Source: Aliiglaciecola lipolytica E3 (lineage in GTDB: Bacteria > Pseudomonadota > Gammaproteobacteria > Enterobacterales > Alteromonadaceae). Taken from it: 64,000 bases of DNA. Position 1 is the stretch's first letter. Each line of letters starts with the position of its first letter. The notes below the pieces were generated by a model that saw nothing but the letters and a program-made list of their open reading frames with translations, was not told where the DNA came from and searched no databases. The translations under genes were made by a program, and so were the position numbers. Shown here piece after piece: positions 9,125 to 17,877 of the stretch. The stretch is from NCBI RefSeq assembly GCF_000314975.1, contig NZ_BAEN01000076.1, positions 186,001-250,000 of the forward strand, written 5' to 3'.

Positions 9125-10366
9125 ATGAATAATATAACACTGCGCCTAAGTTTAATGATGTTTTTACAGTTTTTTATTTGGGGTGGTTGGTTTGTCACCC
9201 TAGGTACATTTTTGGCCAATAACTTATCGGCTTCAGGTGGACAGATTGGTATGGCGTTTTCGACTCAGTCTTGGGGCGCTATTATCGCGCCTTTTATCAT
9301 AGGACTGATTGCAGACCGTTATTTCAATGCAGAACGTATTCTCGGTGTGCTGCATTTGGTCGGCGCGGTATTAATGTATTGCCTTTATCAAGCTGCTGAT
9401 TTTGATGCTTTTTATCCATTTGTTTTAGCATACATGATTGCCTATATGCCTACACTGGCCTTGGTGAATTCGGTGGCATTTGCACAAATGCGTGATCCTT
9501 CCAAACAGTTTGGCAAAATCAGAGTCTGGGGCACTATTGGTTGGATAGTTGCGGGCTTGTCCATTAGTTACCTTTTTGCATGGGATGGCCAAGAAGCCAT
9601 TGCACAAGGCATGTTGCGTAATACGTTTTTATTGTGTGCGGTTGCATCTTTATTACTTGGTCTGTTTAGCTTTGTGTTGCCCAAAACACCCCCAAAAAGC
9701 TCTGGTGAGCGCATGGGCTTAAAAGAAGTTTTGGGGCTTGATGCATTGGCGTTGTTGAAAGACAAAAACTTCTTAGTGTTTTTCATATCTTCCATTCTAA
9801 TTTGTATACCATTGGCGTTTTATTATCAAAATGCCAATCCATTTTTGACCGAAACAGGGGTGGCAAATGCCACCGGGAAAATGACGTTAGGGCAAGTCTC
9901 AGAAGTCGTGTTTATGCTTGTTTTGCCAGTATTTCTAAATCGTTTTGGGATCAAAATCACTTTATTAATAGGCATGCTTGCATGGGTTATTCGTTATGTT
10001 TTATTTGCTTATGGCAATGCAGATAGCGGAATTGCACTTTTACTGATTGGTATCGCGTTGCACGGTGTTTGTTATGACTTCTTCTTTGTTTCAGGACAAA
10101 TTTATACAGACTCTAAAGCCGGCGTAAAAATTAAAAATGCTGCTCAAGGTCTTATTACGCTCGCGACCTACGGTGTTGGTATGCTGATCGGATTTTGGGT
10201 GGCTGGAAAAATTACCGATTCGTACACTACCGAAACTGGCCATAGCTGGTTTGATATTTGGTTGTTCCCTGCCATCTTTGCCCTAGTGGTTTCGGTATTA
10301 TTTTTATTGGCATTTAAAAATGAAAAAGTTGTTCTGAAAGAGCAAACAGGAGCTGATTATGAGTGA
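9125..10366 (+). CDS. NupG-like MFS transporter (nucleoside:H+ symporter family)
   Basis: A 413-residue inner-membrane protein with about 12 hydrophobic segments. The start (LRLSLMMFLQFFIWGGWFVTLGTF) and FGKIRVWGTIGWIVAG near residue 125 are hallmarks of the nucleoside:H+ symporter branch. Related proteins are often annotated as nucleoside permeases but recur in sugar clusters with Gfo/Idh and GMC enzymes, where they probably carry sugars. Here the gene lies between the TIM-barrel gene and the dehydrogenase small subunit, whose ATG overlaps its 3' end by 8 bp, so uptake of the product of periplasmic oxidation is the most economical reading. Confidence 0.82.
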   Translation: MNNITLRLSLMMFLQFFIWGGWFVTLGTFLANNLSASGGQIGMAFSTQSWGAIIAPFIIGLIADRYFNAERILGVLHLVGAVLMYCLYQAADFDAFYPFVLAYMIAYMPTLALVNSVAFAQMRDPSKQFGKIRVWGTIGWIVAGLSISYLFAWDGQEAIAQGMLRNTFLLCAVASLLLGLFSFVLPKTPPKSSGERMGLKEVLGLDALALLKDKNFLVFFISSILICIPLAFYYQNANPFLTETGVANATGKMTLGQVSEVVFMLVLPVFLNRFGIKITLLIGMLAWVIRYVLFAYGNADSGIALLLIGIALHGVCYDFFFVSGQIYTDSKAGVKIKNAAQGLITLATYGVGMLIGFWVAGKITDSYTTETGHSWFDIWLFPAIFALVVSVLFLLAFKNEKVVLKEQTGADYE

Positions 10367-10979
10367 TAAATTGAAACCGGATGATCTAACTCAACCGCAA
10401 CGACGACAGTTTATTCAACACCTAGTGCGCGCTATGGGAGTGACGACAGCAACAGCTTTGGTGTATGGCTCTAACTTAAATGTTGCAATGGGCTATCAGA
10501 TAAGAACGAATGCTAAAGATACCGCGGGAGTGTTGTTTGATCAGCCGATGATGCTAACTCTCAAACACGTGGCTAACACAATTTTACCGCGAACAGACAC
10601 CCCAAGTGGAGCTGATTTGGATTGTCATGGTTTTGTCGATAATCAATTATTTCGTTGTCATAGTGAAAGCGAACAACGTACTTGCATCGATATTTTAAAA
10701 GATATTGAAGAATATTCAGTGAATAAATATCAGCTTTCATTTAGTCAGCTTGATGCACAAAAACAGCAGAAAACCTTGCAATCACTAGAAGCTTTAGACG
10801 GCTTCAATAAATTCCAAAAAAATCAATTCACGCTGCTCAAATCTCTGATTATCTTTGGTTATTTTACCTCTGAAGTGGGGGCTAAAGAGATCCTTCGTTA
10901 CGATCCTGTGCCAGGTGGTTTCAGTGTTATTCCATTAAAAGAGAATGACAAAGTGTGGGGAAGTCTTGCCTACTATTAA
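10359..10979 (+). CDS. Gluconate 2-dehydrogenase subunit 3-like small subunit, Tat signal
   Basis: A 206-residue protein of the gluconate 2-dehydrogenase subunit 3 family. The N-terminus has a twin-arginine-type signal (QRRQFIQHLVRAMGV, then ATALVYG), and the body contains ILPRTDTPSGADL near residue 75 and a C-terminal GGFSVIPLKENDKVWGS. In characterised sugar dehydrogenases a partner of this family carries the signal that exports the flavoprotein subunit. The GMC gene follows 56 bp downstream and has no signal peptide of its own, which fits co-export of the pair to the periplasm through Tat. Confidence 0.83.
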   Translation: MSDKLKPDDLTQPQRRQFIQHLVRAMGVTTATALVYGSNLNVAMGYQIRTNAKDTAGVLFDQPMMLTLKHVANTILPRTDTPSGADLDCHGFVDNQLFRCHSESEQRTCIDILKDIEEYSVNKYQLSFSQLDAQKQQKTLQSLEALDGFNKFQKNQFTLLKSLIIFGYFTSEVGAKEILRYDPVPGGFSVIPLKENDKVWGSLAYY

Positions 10980-11035
10980 AGGTGAATAAGACCAGAAGTA
11001 GCATTTGAATAATCGCAAAACCGTTAGGAAATGAA

Positions 11036-12775
11036 GTGAATAAAGACATGTATATAAAAGAACAAAACAACAAGTTTGACGTGTTAATTGTCGGGTCTGG
11101 GATAACTGGCGGTTGGGCTGCAAAGGAGTTTTGCGAACGTGGTTTTAAAACGCTAATGATTGAACGCGGTCGTGTGGTTGAACATCGTAAAGATTATATT
11201 TCTGAAGGTAAACCTGTCTGGGATTATGCTAACCGAACCAAAGTGGATAATTTATTAGTTGAGCAACAGCACAAAATTCAAAAAGATTGTTATGCATTCC
11301 ACGACGGAACAAAACACTTCTTTGGCAACGATCGTGATTTACCTTATGAAACGTCAGAAAAAACCGATTTTCGTTGGATTCGTGCGAATCAATTAGGCGG
11401 TAAGTCATTACTTTGGCATCGTCAAAGTTATCGTATGTGTGCGGACGACTTTTTAGCCAATAAACGCGATGGAGTTGGTATCGATTGGCCTATCCGTTAT
11501 CACGATCTTGCTGAGTGGTATTCCTATGTGGAAAAGTTTGTGGGTGTAAGTGGTAGTAAGGAAAATTTGCCTAATTTGCCGGACGGTGAGTTCCAAGCAC
11601 CTTTTGCTATGCGTGGTCCAGAAAAAGCCTTAAAAGCGGCAATTGAAAAAGCTTATCCCGGACGTAGTTTAATCATGGGGCGAGCAGCACACCTTACTGA
11701 GCCTACCATGTTGCATATGTCGCAGGGACGAGTGCAATGTCAGGCTCGCAATGAATGTCAAAAAGGGTGTTCATTTGGCGCATACTTCTCAACCCAAAGT
11801 TCTACGTTGCCCGCTGCTGCTGAGACTAACAATTTAAGTATTGCAGCAAATAGTGTTGTGCATAGTTTGATTTATGATGAAAAACGAAATCGCGTGATTG
11901 GTGTAAGAGTTATAGATAATGACGATTTAAGCACGCGCGAATACTTTGCTGATGTGGTGTTTTTATGTGCCAGCACCATTGGTAGTACGCAAATTATGCT
12001 TAATTCGACCTCAAAGACCTTTCCAAATGGCATCGCAAATTCTTCAGGCGTGTTAGGACATTATCTAATGGACCATAACTATAATGCTGTTGCTCGCGGT
12101 GATCTTGATGGGTTTGAAGATGAATACTATAAAGGACGACGTCCCTCATCTTGTTATATGCCGAATTACCAAACACGCCCAGAACTATACAGAAAAGGCT
12201 ATCTGCGCGGTTTCGCTTATGGTATCGATACGTATAGAGGAGATTGGCGAGGAATGAGCTATCAAGATGGCATAGGTAGCGATTATAAAGATCAGTTATC
12301 TAAGCCAGGAAAGTGGGGAGCCGTCTTTGCTGCACAAGGGGAAATGTTACCGCACTTTGACAATCAAATGAGCTTGCACCCTACCAAAAAAGACAAATGG
12401 GGCATTCCGCAAATAGTGTTCGATGTGCAATATCGCGATAACGAAAAAGCGATGATGGATGATGCTGCGCAGCTTGGTGCAGAAATGTTGGCTGCAGGTG
12501 GTTGCACAAACATTAAAAGTAGCACGAGTTATGAACTTCCTGAGCGGGCTCCCGGCATCGCTATTCATGAAGTCGGTACAGCTAGAATGGGCAGAGATCC
12601 CAAAACATCAGTGTTAAATCAACATTGCCAAAGTCACGATATTCCAAACCTGTTTGTAACCGATGGTTCAGGTTATTGTTCTTCTGGTGTGGTGAACCCT
12701 TCATTAACCTTTATGGCGTTAACCGCAAGAGCTGTAGATTATTGCGCCAAAGAAATTAAAGCCCAGCGTTTATAA
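11036..12775 (+). CDS. GMC-family FAD sugar dehydrogenase, large subunit
   Basis: A 579-residue flavoprotein of the glucose-methanol-choline family. The FAD dinucleotide motif is VLIVGSGITGGWAA near residue 15; GGKSLLWHRQSYR near 121 is the second FAD contact; the C-terminal block contains HEVGTARMG near 511 and VNPSLTFMALTARA near 560, which bear the catalytic His and Asn of the family. A Cys-rich patch (CQARNECQKGC near 240) resembles members that pass electrons onward. With the subunit 3-like protein upstream it forms a probable membrane-associated sugar dehydrogenase, similar in organisation to glucoside 3-dehydrogenases. No cytochrome subunit gene lies next to it. GTG start at 11036 has AGGA 6 nt upstream. 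Confidence 0.87.
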   Translation: MNKDMYIKEQNNKFDVLIVGSGITGGWAAKEFCERGFKTLMIERGRVVEHRKDYISEGKPVWDYANRTKVDNLLVEQQHKIQKDCYAFHDGTKHFFGNDRDLPYETSEKTDFRWIRANQLGGKSLLWHRQSYRMCADDFLANKRDGVGIDWPIRYHDLAEWYSYVEKFVGVSGSKENLPNLPDGEFQAPFAMRGPEKALKAAIEKAYPGRSLIMGRAAHLTEPTMLHMSQGRVQCQARNECQKGCSFGAYFSTQSSTLPAAAETNNLSIAANSVVHSLIYDEKRNRVIGVRVIDNDDLSTREYFADVVFLCASTIGSTQIMLNSTSKTFPNGIANSSGVLGHYLMDHNYNAVARGDLDGFEDEYYKGRRPSSCYMPNYQTRPELYRKGYLRGFAYGIDTYRGDWRGMSYQDGIGSDYKDQLSKPGKWGAVFAAQGEMLPHFDNQMSLHPTKKDKWGIPQIVFDVQYRDNEKAMMDDAAQLGAEMLAAGGCTNIKSSTSYELPERAPGIAIHEVGTARMGRDPKTSVLNQHCQSHDIPNLFVTDGSGYCSSGVVNPSLTFMALTARAVDYCAKEIKAQRL

Positions 12776-12781
12776 TCAGAC

Positions 12782-12811
12782 AGGCATAAACGAGTAAACA
12801 TCTTTATGCCT
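12782..12811 (+). terminator. Stem-loop after the GMC dehydrogenase gene
   Basis: AGGCATAAA at 12782-12790 pairs perfectly with TTTATGCCT at 12803-12811 across a 12-nt loop, 7 bp after the stop codon and followed by a short T-rich stretch. It probably ends the five-gene sugar operon. Confidence 0.6.
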
Positions 12812-13083
12812 ATTTGCACTGCCCTCTAATCTGTCTATCGGTAATGTTCAAGTCATTGGCCTGTATAGTTATCTATCAATTAAACGCATTTGATACGCAC
12901 AGGCCAATGGTATCTCATTACTCTGTAACAATTTTTTAGCGTTGTGGCTAAGCAGCTGCGTTTCTCTGATTGGGCCTAGCATGCAGATAAAAACAAGATA
13001 CTGACCAGTAATAAGGGTTGCCAGTTATTGTCTAGTAGCCCAAAATACGAGATTGACTAACTTCAAAATAATCAGGAGAAAAA
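12812..13083. other. Intergenic region with a long inverted repeat
   Basis: No gene is seen between the GMC terminator and the transporter at 13084. The clearest structure is an exact 11-bp inverted repeat, CATTGGCCTGT at 12854-12864 and ACAGGCCAATG at 12899-12909, around 34 nt. A ribosome site (AGGAG at 13074-13078) belongs to the next gene. Confidence 0.5.
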
Positions 13084-13704
13084 ATGGCAAATTGTTGCAG
13101 TGAAAAATCCTGTGAAATAGAAGCGCTTAGGGACAAACAAAGCAAGACATTAAAAATTGTACTGGCAATAAACGCGGTTATGTTTGTGGTGGAATTGTCG
13201 GCTGGAATTTTGGCTAATTCAGTGTCATTAATTGCCGATTCTTTGGACATGCTGGGTGACGCTTTAGTCTATATATTTAGTATTTACGTGATTGCGCGCG
13301 GGGCTAGAATGAAAGCATTCTCAGCCATGTTTAAAGGCGCAATTATGGCAGCGTTTGGGCTTTTTGTATTAGGACAGGCGATTTACAGCATCATGGTGTC
13401 TCATTCACCGTCTTATGAAGCTATTAGTATCTTCGGTGTTGTCGCATTGCTGGCTAATGCTATTTGTTTAGCCCTTTTATGGCAGCACAAGGCAGAAGAT
13501 ATCAATATGAGCTCAGTTTGGTTGTGTTCCCGCAACGATATCATTGCAAATATTTCAGTTATTGCAGCGGGAATAGGTGTGTGGTTAACCAGTTCTGCAT
13601 GGCCTGATATTATAGTTGGATTTGCTCTTGCATTTTTGTTTATGAAATCCGCTATTTTTGTTTTGAAAGAGGCTACTTTAGAACTGAAAACGGCGACGTC
13701 ATAA
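13084..13704 (+). CDS. Small cation transporter, CDF-like
   Basis: A 206-residue membrane protein with about six hydrophobic segments, resembling the membrane half of cation diffusion facilitators but lacking the C-terminal cytoplasmic domain. The motif SLIADSLDMLGDA near residue 49 corresponds to the CDF metal-site helix, with Asp where many zinc members have His; the second metal helix reads SRNDIIANISV near 150. The N-terminus is Cys-rich (CCSEKSC, residues 4-10), which could bind or deliver a soft metal. Metal specificity cannot be assigned. It is a single gene with AGGAG upstream. Confidence 0.75.
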   Translation: MANCCSEKSCEIEALRDKQSKTLKIVLAINAVMFVVELSAGILANSVSLIADSLDMLGDALVYIFSIYVIARGARMKAFSAMFKGAIMAAFGLFVLGQAIYSIMVSHSPSYEAISIFGVVALLANAICLALLWQHKAEDINMSSVWLCSRNDIIANISVIAAGIGVWLTSSAWPDIIVGFALAFLFMKSAIFVLKEATLELKTATS

Positions 13705-13733
13705 CAGTAAATAGTTATTGCGTTTATTGCTTG

Positions 13734-13768
13734 GTTGACTGCGAATCAGTCAACTTCGTTAGGCGAAG
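13734..13768 (+). terminator. Adjacent small hairpins downstream of the CDF-like gene
   Basis: GTTGACT at 13734-13740 pairs with AGTCAAC at 13748-13754, and CTTCG at 13754-13758 pairs with CGAAG at 13764-13768. They lie about 30 bp after the stop of the transporter gene and could end its transcript, although no strong T-run follows. Confidence 0.4.
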
Positions 13769-13943
13769 CCTTAAACATGTATTTTTAATGTTCTCAGGTT
13801 AACGAAAGTGGATAAAGATATGACATCTGCTGAATACCGCAAGAAAAACGACAGAGTGGGGTGAATACCACTAGAAAACCATTTAGAATCGCCCACCGTA
13901 AAAAAGAATATTCTCTGACTAAAAAGAATCAAGGACAATTGAA

Positions 13944-15824
13944 GTGAATCTGAAGTACCGAATTTGCTGCCTTAGCGCGTTGTTTCCCTTATCGATATTT
14001 TCATCATCGATTATTGCCGAGCAAAGTATTGAGCAAGCCCAACACAATATTGAAACGATGCAAGTCACCGGGACACGGATTGCAGATAACACGTCCGGAA
14101 GTTTTTCGAGTTTGTCTAGAGAGCAAATCGATCTTATCAACCCGGTATCCACTCTTGATTTACTCGATCGATTGCCAAACATCGTCATTGCAGAGAATGG
14201 TTTAGCAGGTGGCGTTTCTTTTGTCTCGATACGTGGGGGAGAGTCTAACTTTACACTGGTAATGATAGATGGTGTGGCGGTAAACGATTCAACCAATAGC
14301 CGTGGTGGCGGTTTTGATTTCAGCCAAATCAACCCGTTGAGTATTGAGCGGATTGAAGTCTATCGCGGCGGAATTAGTGCAATTTATGGTGGCGAAGCCA
14401 TAAGTGGTGTTATTCATATCATCACTCGTGAACAAGCGGCGCCTGCTATTAGTGTTGAGGTAGGAAGCGATAAGCAGGTTAACTTAGGTGCGAACTTTTC
14501 TCATAAGTTGGACAACGGCGTCTCTGTATTGGCGAGTTTATCTTCTCGAGAACGCGAAGCATCTGAGAATGCCTCGGCAACAAGCAAACAAGCTCTATTT
14601 AAGCTAGGTTATGCTGATAGCAATCAAAATCACAATCTTTTAGTTACCTATAGCGACAATCAAAATATCAGCTTTGCAGAGGATTCCGGTGGTGAGCTTT
14701 ACGCAATGCCACAAATGCCTGAACAGCGTAACAGCGAACAGTGGCTCGTTGGCTTTAACAATATATTTAAAACATCAGATGCTACCGCTATCAACTTGAA
14801 CGTGTCTTGGCTAAACCACCAAGAATCGTCAGATCATCCTGGGATTGCAGAGGGCGTGCAGTCGGGTGTGCCGGCCAGCAACATTGATTCGGAGTTTGAA
14901 CGCGGTGAAGTAGAATTATTCGTGAATCATCTACTCAATAAAGCGACCACCTTAGTGATTGGTGTGAATAAACGTAATGCGGAAGGACGTAATACTGGAT
15001 TTCTCGACTATGGGTTCCCGTTACCAGTGGATTACGTTTTACAACAAGATTCGCAAAGCGCTTTTGCAGAGGTTAAGTATGCGCAGCCTAAGTACGGCGT
15101 TGATGTAGGCTTACGTTACGATGATGCGGATAATTTTGATAGCGAAACCTCAGTTCGATTTGCAGGTCATTACAACGCTACCGAGAATGTGAATCTATTT
15201 GCTGTTTATAACGAAGGGTATAAGCTTCCGAGCTTTTTTGCGTTAGCTCATCCTTTGGTAGGAAATCCAGATTTGCAACCAGAACGAAGTGTGAATAAAG
15301 AACTCGGCATGGAAGTGCAGTTGCATACTGGTCAGTTCACAATCGTTTTATTCGAGAATGATTTTACAGATTTAGTCGATTTTGATGCTGAGCTTTTTAC
15401 TTCAGTAAACCGCAGCAATGTGGAAACCACCGGAGTGGAGTTTAATAGCAATCTCGATGTTACTACTTGGCTGCAATTTTCGTTTGATATCAGTTACGTG
15501 GATGTCACAGTTGATGGTCAAAGTAGTCAGTTGCGCAGACGGCCAAAATGGTTTGGAGGCGCGAGTTTAGATGCGCAATGGCAGAATGTGAGCGTGTCAG
15601 TTTTTGCTGACTTTAGAGATGAGTATCTGGATAGTTCAATTGCTACCGGACTAATCATCTTAGGCGGTTACGCCAAGTATGGTATATCAGCGAATTGGCA
15701 AATTTCTGATAATTTTAAAACTAACCTCAACATTGAAAATGCCTTAGCTCATGATATTCAAGATTCAGTGGGCTTTGAAAACAACGATGCGAATATTCGC
15801 GTTGGCATGACTTATCAGTTTTAA
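13944..15824 (+). CDS. TonB-dependent outer-membrane receptor, BtuB-like
   Basis: A 626-residue receptor with a signal peptide ending near IIAEQ, a TonB-box-like segment (ETMQVTGTR near residue 33), a plug domain (LDLLDRLPNIVI, VSIRGGESNFTLVMIDGV, ERIEVYRGGISAIYGGEAISGVIHIITR up to about 155) and a 22-strand-type barrel ending in the aromatic C-terminal residue of the sequence GMTYQF. Length and plug motifs are close to BtuB. No cobalamin riboswitch signature was recognised upstream, so vitamin B12 as ligand is unproven. The GTG at 13944 has AAGGA 8 nt upstream. It ends at a strong bidirectional stem-loop and is convergent with the RMD1 gene. Confidence 0.82.
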   Translation: MNLKYRICCLSALFPLSIFSSSIIAEQSIEQAQHNIETMQVTGTRIADNTSGSFSSLSREQIDLINPVSTLDLLDRLPNIVIAENGLAGGVSFVSIRGGESNFTLVMIDGVAVNDSTNSRGGGFDFSQINPLSIERIEVYRGGISAIYGGEAISGVIHIITREQAAPAISVEVGSDKQVNLGANFSHKLDNGVSVLASLSSREREASENASATSKQALFKLGYADSNQNHNLLVTYSDNQNISFAEDSGGELYAMPQMPEQRNSEQWLVGFNNIFKTSDATAINLNVSWLNHQESSDHPGIAEGVQSGVPASNIDSEFERGEVELFVNHLLNKATTLVIGVNKRNAEGRNTGFLDYGFPLPVDYVLQQDSQSAFAEVKYAQPKYGVDVGLRYDDADNFDSETSVRFAGHYNATENVNLFAVYNEGYKLPSFFALAHPLVGNPDLQPERSVNKELGMEVQLHTGQFTIVLFENDFTDLVDFDAELFTSVNRSNVETTGVEFNSNLDVTTWLQFSFDISYVDVTVDGQSSQLRRRPKWFGGASLDAQWQNVSVSVFADFRDEYLDSSIATGLIILGGYAKYGISANWQISDNFKTNLNIENALAHDIQDSVGFENNDANIRVGMTYQF

Positions 15825-15834
15825 TCAATTTTTA

Positions 15835-15857
15835 AAGGCCAAGTGATCCTTGGCCTT
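15835..15857. terminator. Bidirectional rho-independent terminator
   Basis: AAGGCCAAG at 15835-15843 pairs perfectly with CTTGGCCTT at 15849-15857 over a 5-nt loop, followed by ATTT on one side and preceded by TTTTTAAA on the other. It serves the converging receptor and RMD1 genes. Confidence 0.8.
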
Positions 15858-15888
15858 ATTTCACTAACCAGTGTGCTTTTACATCAGT

Positions 15889-16674
15889 TTAGTGAACGAA
15901 AAAAAGTACAATTTCCACCGCAATTAAGATAATAATTATCCATTCCAAAAATGATGAGTGCTTATGGTTTTGCTCAGCAGCCAACATCTCGAAAAGCTCA
16001 TGAATCGTTTCTAGCTTCAAATTAAGTAATTCAATCCGTTGGGTTAACTCAAGGTATTTTATTGCCGCCATATAGTCTTCTTGGGTTGCAGGGTAATCCC
16101 AAAAATATTCAGGTACATCCAACAAACTAAAACGTAACATAATGTCGTTTTTGGTTTGAAATAATGCGCCACGACGCATCGCGAGCTTTTTACGACTTAA
16201 GCTAATATTTCCCGTTTCTGCTAATTCCTTTGCTAAGTTTCGATTATGTGCAATCGTACTTTCCGCTTGTGATTCAAATACTTCTAACTTTCGTGATTGT
16301 GCAAAAGCATGACTGATCGCCAAAAGTGAATGGGTTTTACTCGATCCTAAAGTAAACACATCGTTACTAATCGTGAGTTTTGAATCGTTTACCATATTGA
16401 AATGATAAACTTCCCAATGCAAATCAGGATCAGTAGTTCTAAATTCGACTAAATCTTCTATCAAATCAGCTTTCTTAATTTCGCTGATCCCCCATGTCAC
16501 CACAACGCCGTAATCAAATATAAACACATGGCCTTTAGGCAGATCTATGTGTAGTGCATCTCTGTACTTATTGACCACAAAATGTTTGGCAAACTTCGCT
16601 TGAATCGCTTTAGTATCAAGGGTGTCTGCAATACAGATCACTTCAATAAGTTGTGATGAAAAATTGCTTGTCAT
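15889..16674 (-). CDS. RMD1 (DUF155) family protein with C-terminal membrane anchor
   Basis: A 261-residue protein of the RMD1/DUF155 family, whose yeast relatives are mitochondrial membrane proteins linked to organelle translation and division. The family core is visible as VFIFDYGVVVTWGISE near residue 52 and the long helical region with LLDVPEYFWDYPATQEDYM near 180. The C-terminus ends in a single membrane helix (LEWIIIILIAVEIVLFFVH). It is the last gene of an operon with the GNAT/C39 fusion and the RimK-like ligase (12-bp gap upstream). The biochemical role of bacterial members is not established. Confidence 0.83.
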   Translation of the reverse strand: MTSNFSSQLIEVICIADTLDTKAIQAKFAKHFVVNKYRDALHIDLPKGHVFIFDYGVVVTWGISEIKKADLIEDLVEFRTTDPDLHWEVYHFNMVNDSKLTISNDVFTLGSSKTHSLLAISHAFAQSRKLEVFESQAESTIAHNRNLAKELAETGNISLSRKKLAMRRGALFQTKNDIMLRFSLLDVPEYFWDYPATQEDYMAAIKYLELTQRIELLNLKLETIHELFEMLAAEQNHKHSSFLEWIIIILIAVEIVLFFVH

Positions 16675-16686
16675 ATGTATTTTTCC

Positions 16687-17877
16687 TTATTTATCTGCAC
16701 GACTAATAATTACGGCAGTACGTAATTTGGACTTTCCAAATACCGATAAACTATTAAAGTCTTCTTTTCCTAATGGAATATGTTGGCAATCTGCTATTTG
16801 CTGATTATCAACTTCTGATGCAGTGTCATCCGGATCAGGATCGTGAAAATAAAGACAGTTTTCATCTACATGAGTAATCGTCACCCAGTGAGGTGATTTT
16901 TTGCCATCCAATTGGTATGTACTAATTAAACTTAGCACCCCCGAGCCAGCTGATAATGCAGCCTGAATCAATTGCACACTAGGCGCTTGATAATGGACCG
17001 GGAGCCCTATTTCTTTAGCACGTTGTTTAAATCGTTTTTCAACGGCATGCATAATGTTTTTTTTATGTTCACTGCGCACACCATCTAAAAACAATGTATC
17101 TTTTTTATTTACATAAACTTGTGCTTCAAATCCCCGTTCCATCGCAGCAATTCCTAAACCAATAGGGTGACAACCACCATGACCTGATGTCATAAAAATG
17201 GTGGTGGCCTGACGCCAAAGGTCTAACTCCAAAGATTGATTCATTTTTATCTCAGGATTTAGATTATTCATTGCCATCATCAATGATGCCGGACCACAGG
17301 TAAATTCAGTGGTTTGTCGGTACCAGGGATAACTAGCCCAACGTTGCTGGGCTAGTCGCTGATGAATTGGTTTTTGCATACGCAGTGCATCAACACTGTT
17401 ATGGTAATAATTGCGATATACACCAAACGAGCGATAACCAAATGCGGTATACAAATTAATTGCCGCTTCGTTGTCACAGGCGACTTCTAGTCGCATAAAT
17501 AATTTACCGCGCTCAACAGACGCTTTTTCTAATTCGCTTAGAAGACGTTTGCCAAGCCCTGTTCCCTTCGCTTTTTTAGAAACAGCAATAGAATATAAAC
17601 GACACAAGCGAGTACCTTTGCGCATCAAAACTAAGCCGTAACCGAGCACTTCATCGGTACTCGATTGGTCTTGAATCAGCATGCTGGTAGCTTGTTGCTG
17701 AGCAGCGACAATAAACACGCAAGTAGGCGACTTCAGCCAATGTCTGAAACTACGGCGACTCAAGCGATCATAATCAAAGCTTTGCTTTTCAAGCTCAAGC
17801 AATTGCTCTAAGTCTTCACTTGATGCAGCCCTTAAAACAATAGGCATTGTTTGGTTTTTAGATACCATAACATTCAC
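16687..17877 (-). CDS. GNAT acetyltransferase fused to a C39-like cysteine peptidase
   Basis: A 396-residue two-domain protein. Residues about 12-165 form a RimI-like GNAT domain with the acetyl-CoA loop GTGLGKRLLSELE near 107 and LYTAFGYRSFGVY near 140. Residues about 180-390 form a C39-like papain-fold domain with the catalytic Cys in QTTEFTCGPASLMMAM near 193 and a His/Asp pair in SPHWVTITHVDENCLYFHDPDP near 350. Fusions of this kind occur next to RimK-like ATP-grasp ligases, as here, where the RimK stop and this GTG start abut. The set may make or process a modified peptide or protein tail. The GTG at 17877 has AGAGGA upstream; an in-frame ATG at 17868 is possible. Confidence 0.85.
   Translation of the reverse strand: MNVMVSKNQTMPIVLRAASSEDLEQLLELEKQSFDYDRLSRRSFRHWLKSPTCVFIVAAQQQATSMLIQDQSSTDEVLGYGLVLMRKGTRLCRLYSIAVSKKAKGTGLGKRLLSELEKASVERGKLFMRLEVACDNEAAINLYTAFGYRSFGVYRNYYHNSVDALRMQKPIHQRLAQQRWASYPWYRQTTEFTCGPASLMMAMNNLNPEIKMNQSLELDLWRQATTIFMTSGHGGCHPIGLGIAAMERGFEAQVYVNKKDTLFLDGVRSEHKKNIMHAVEKRFKQRAKEIGLPVHYQAPSVQLIQAALSAGSGVLSLISTYQLDGKKSPHWVTITHVDENCLYFHDPDPDDTASEVDNQQIADCQHIPLGKEDFNSLSVFGKSKLRTAVIISRADK

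Noticed and set aside
13705-13943. Cobalamin riboswitch ahead of the BtuB-like receptor
   Set aside because: No B12-box-like sequence or matching core was found; only small hairpins are visible.
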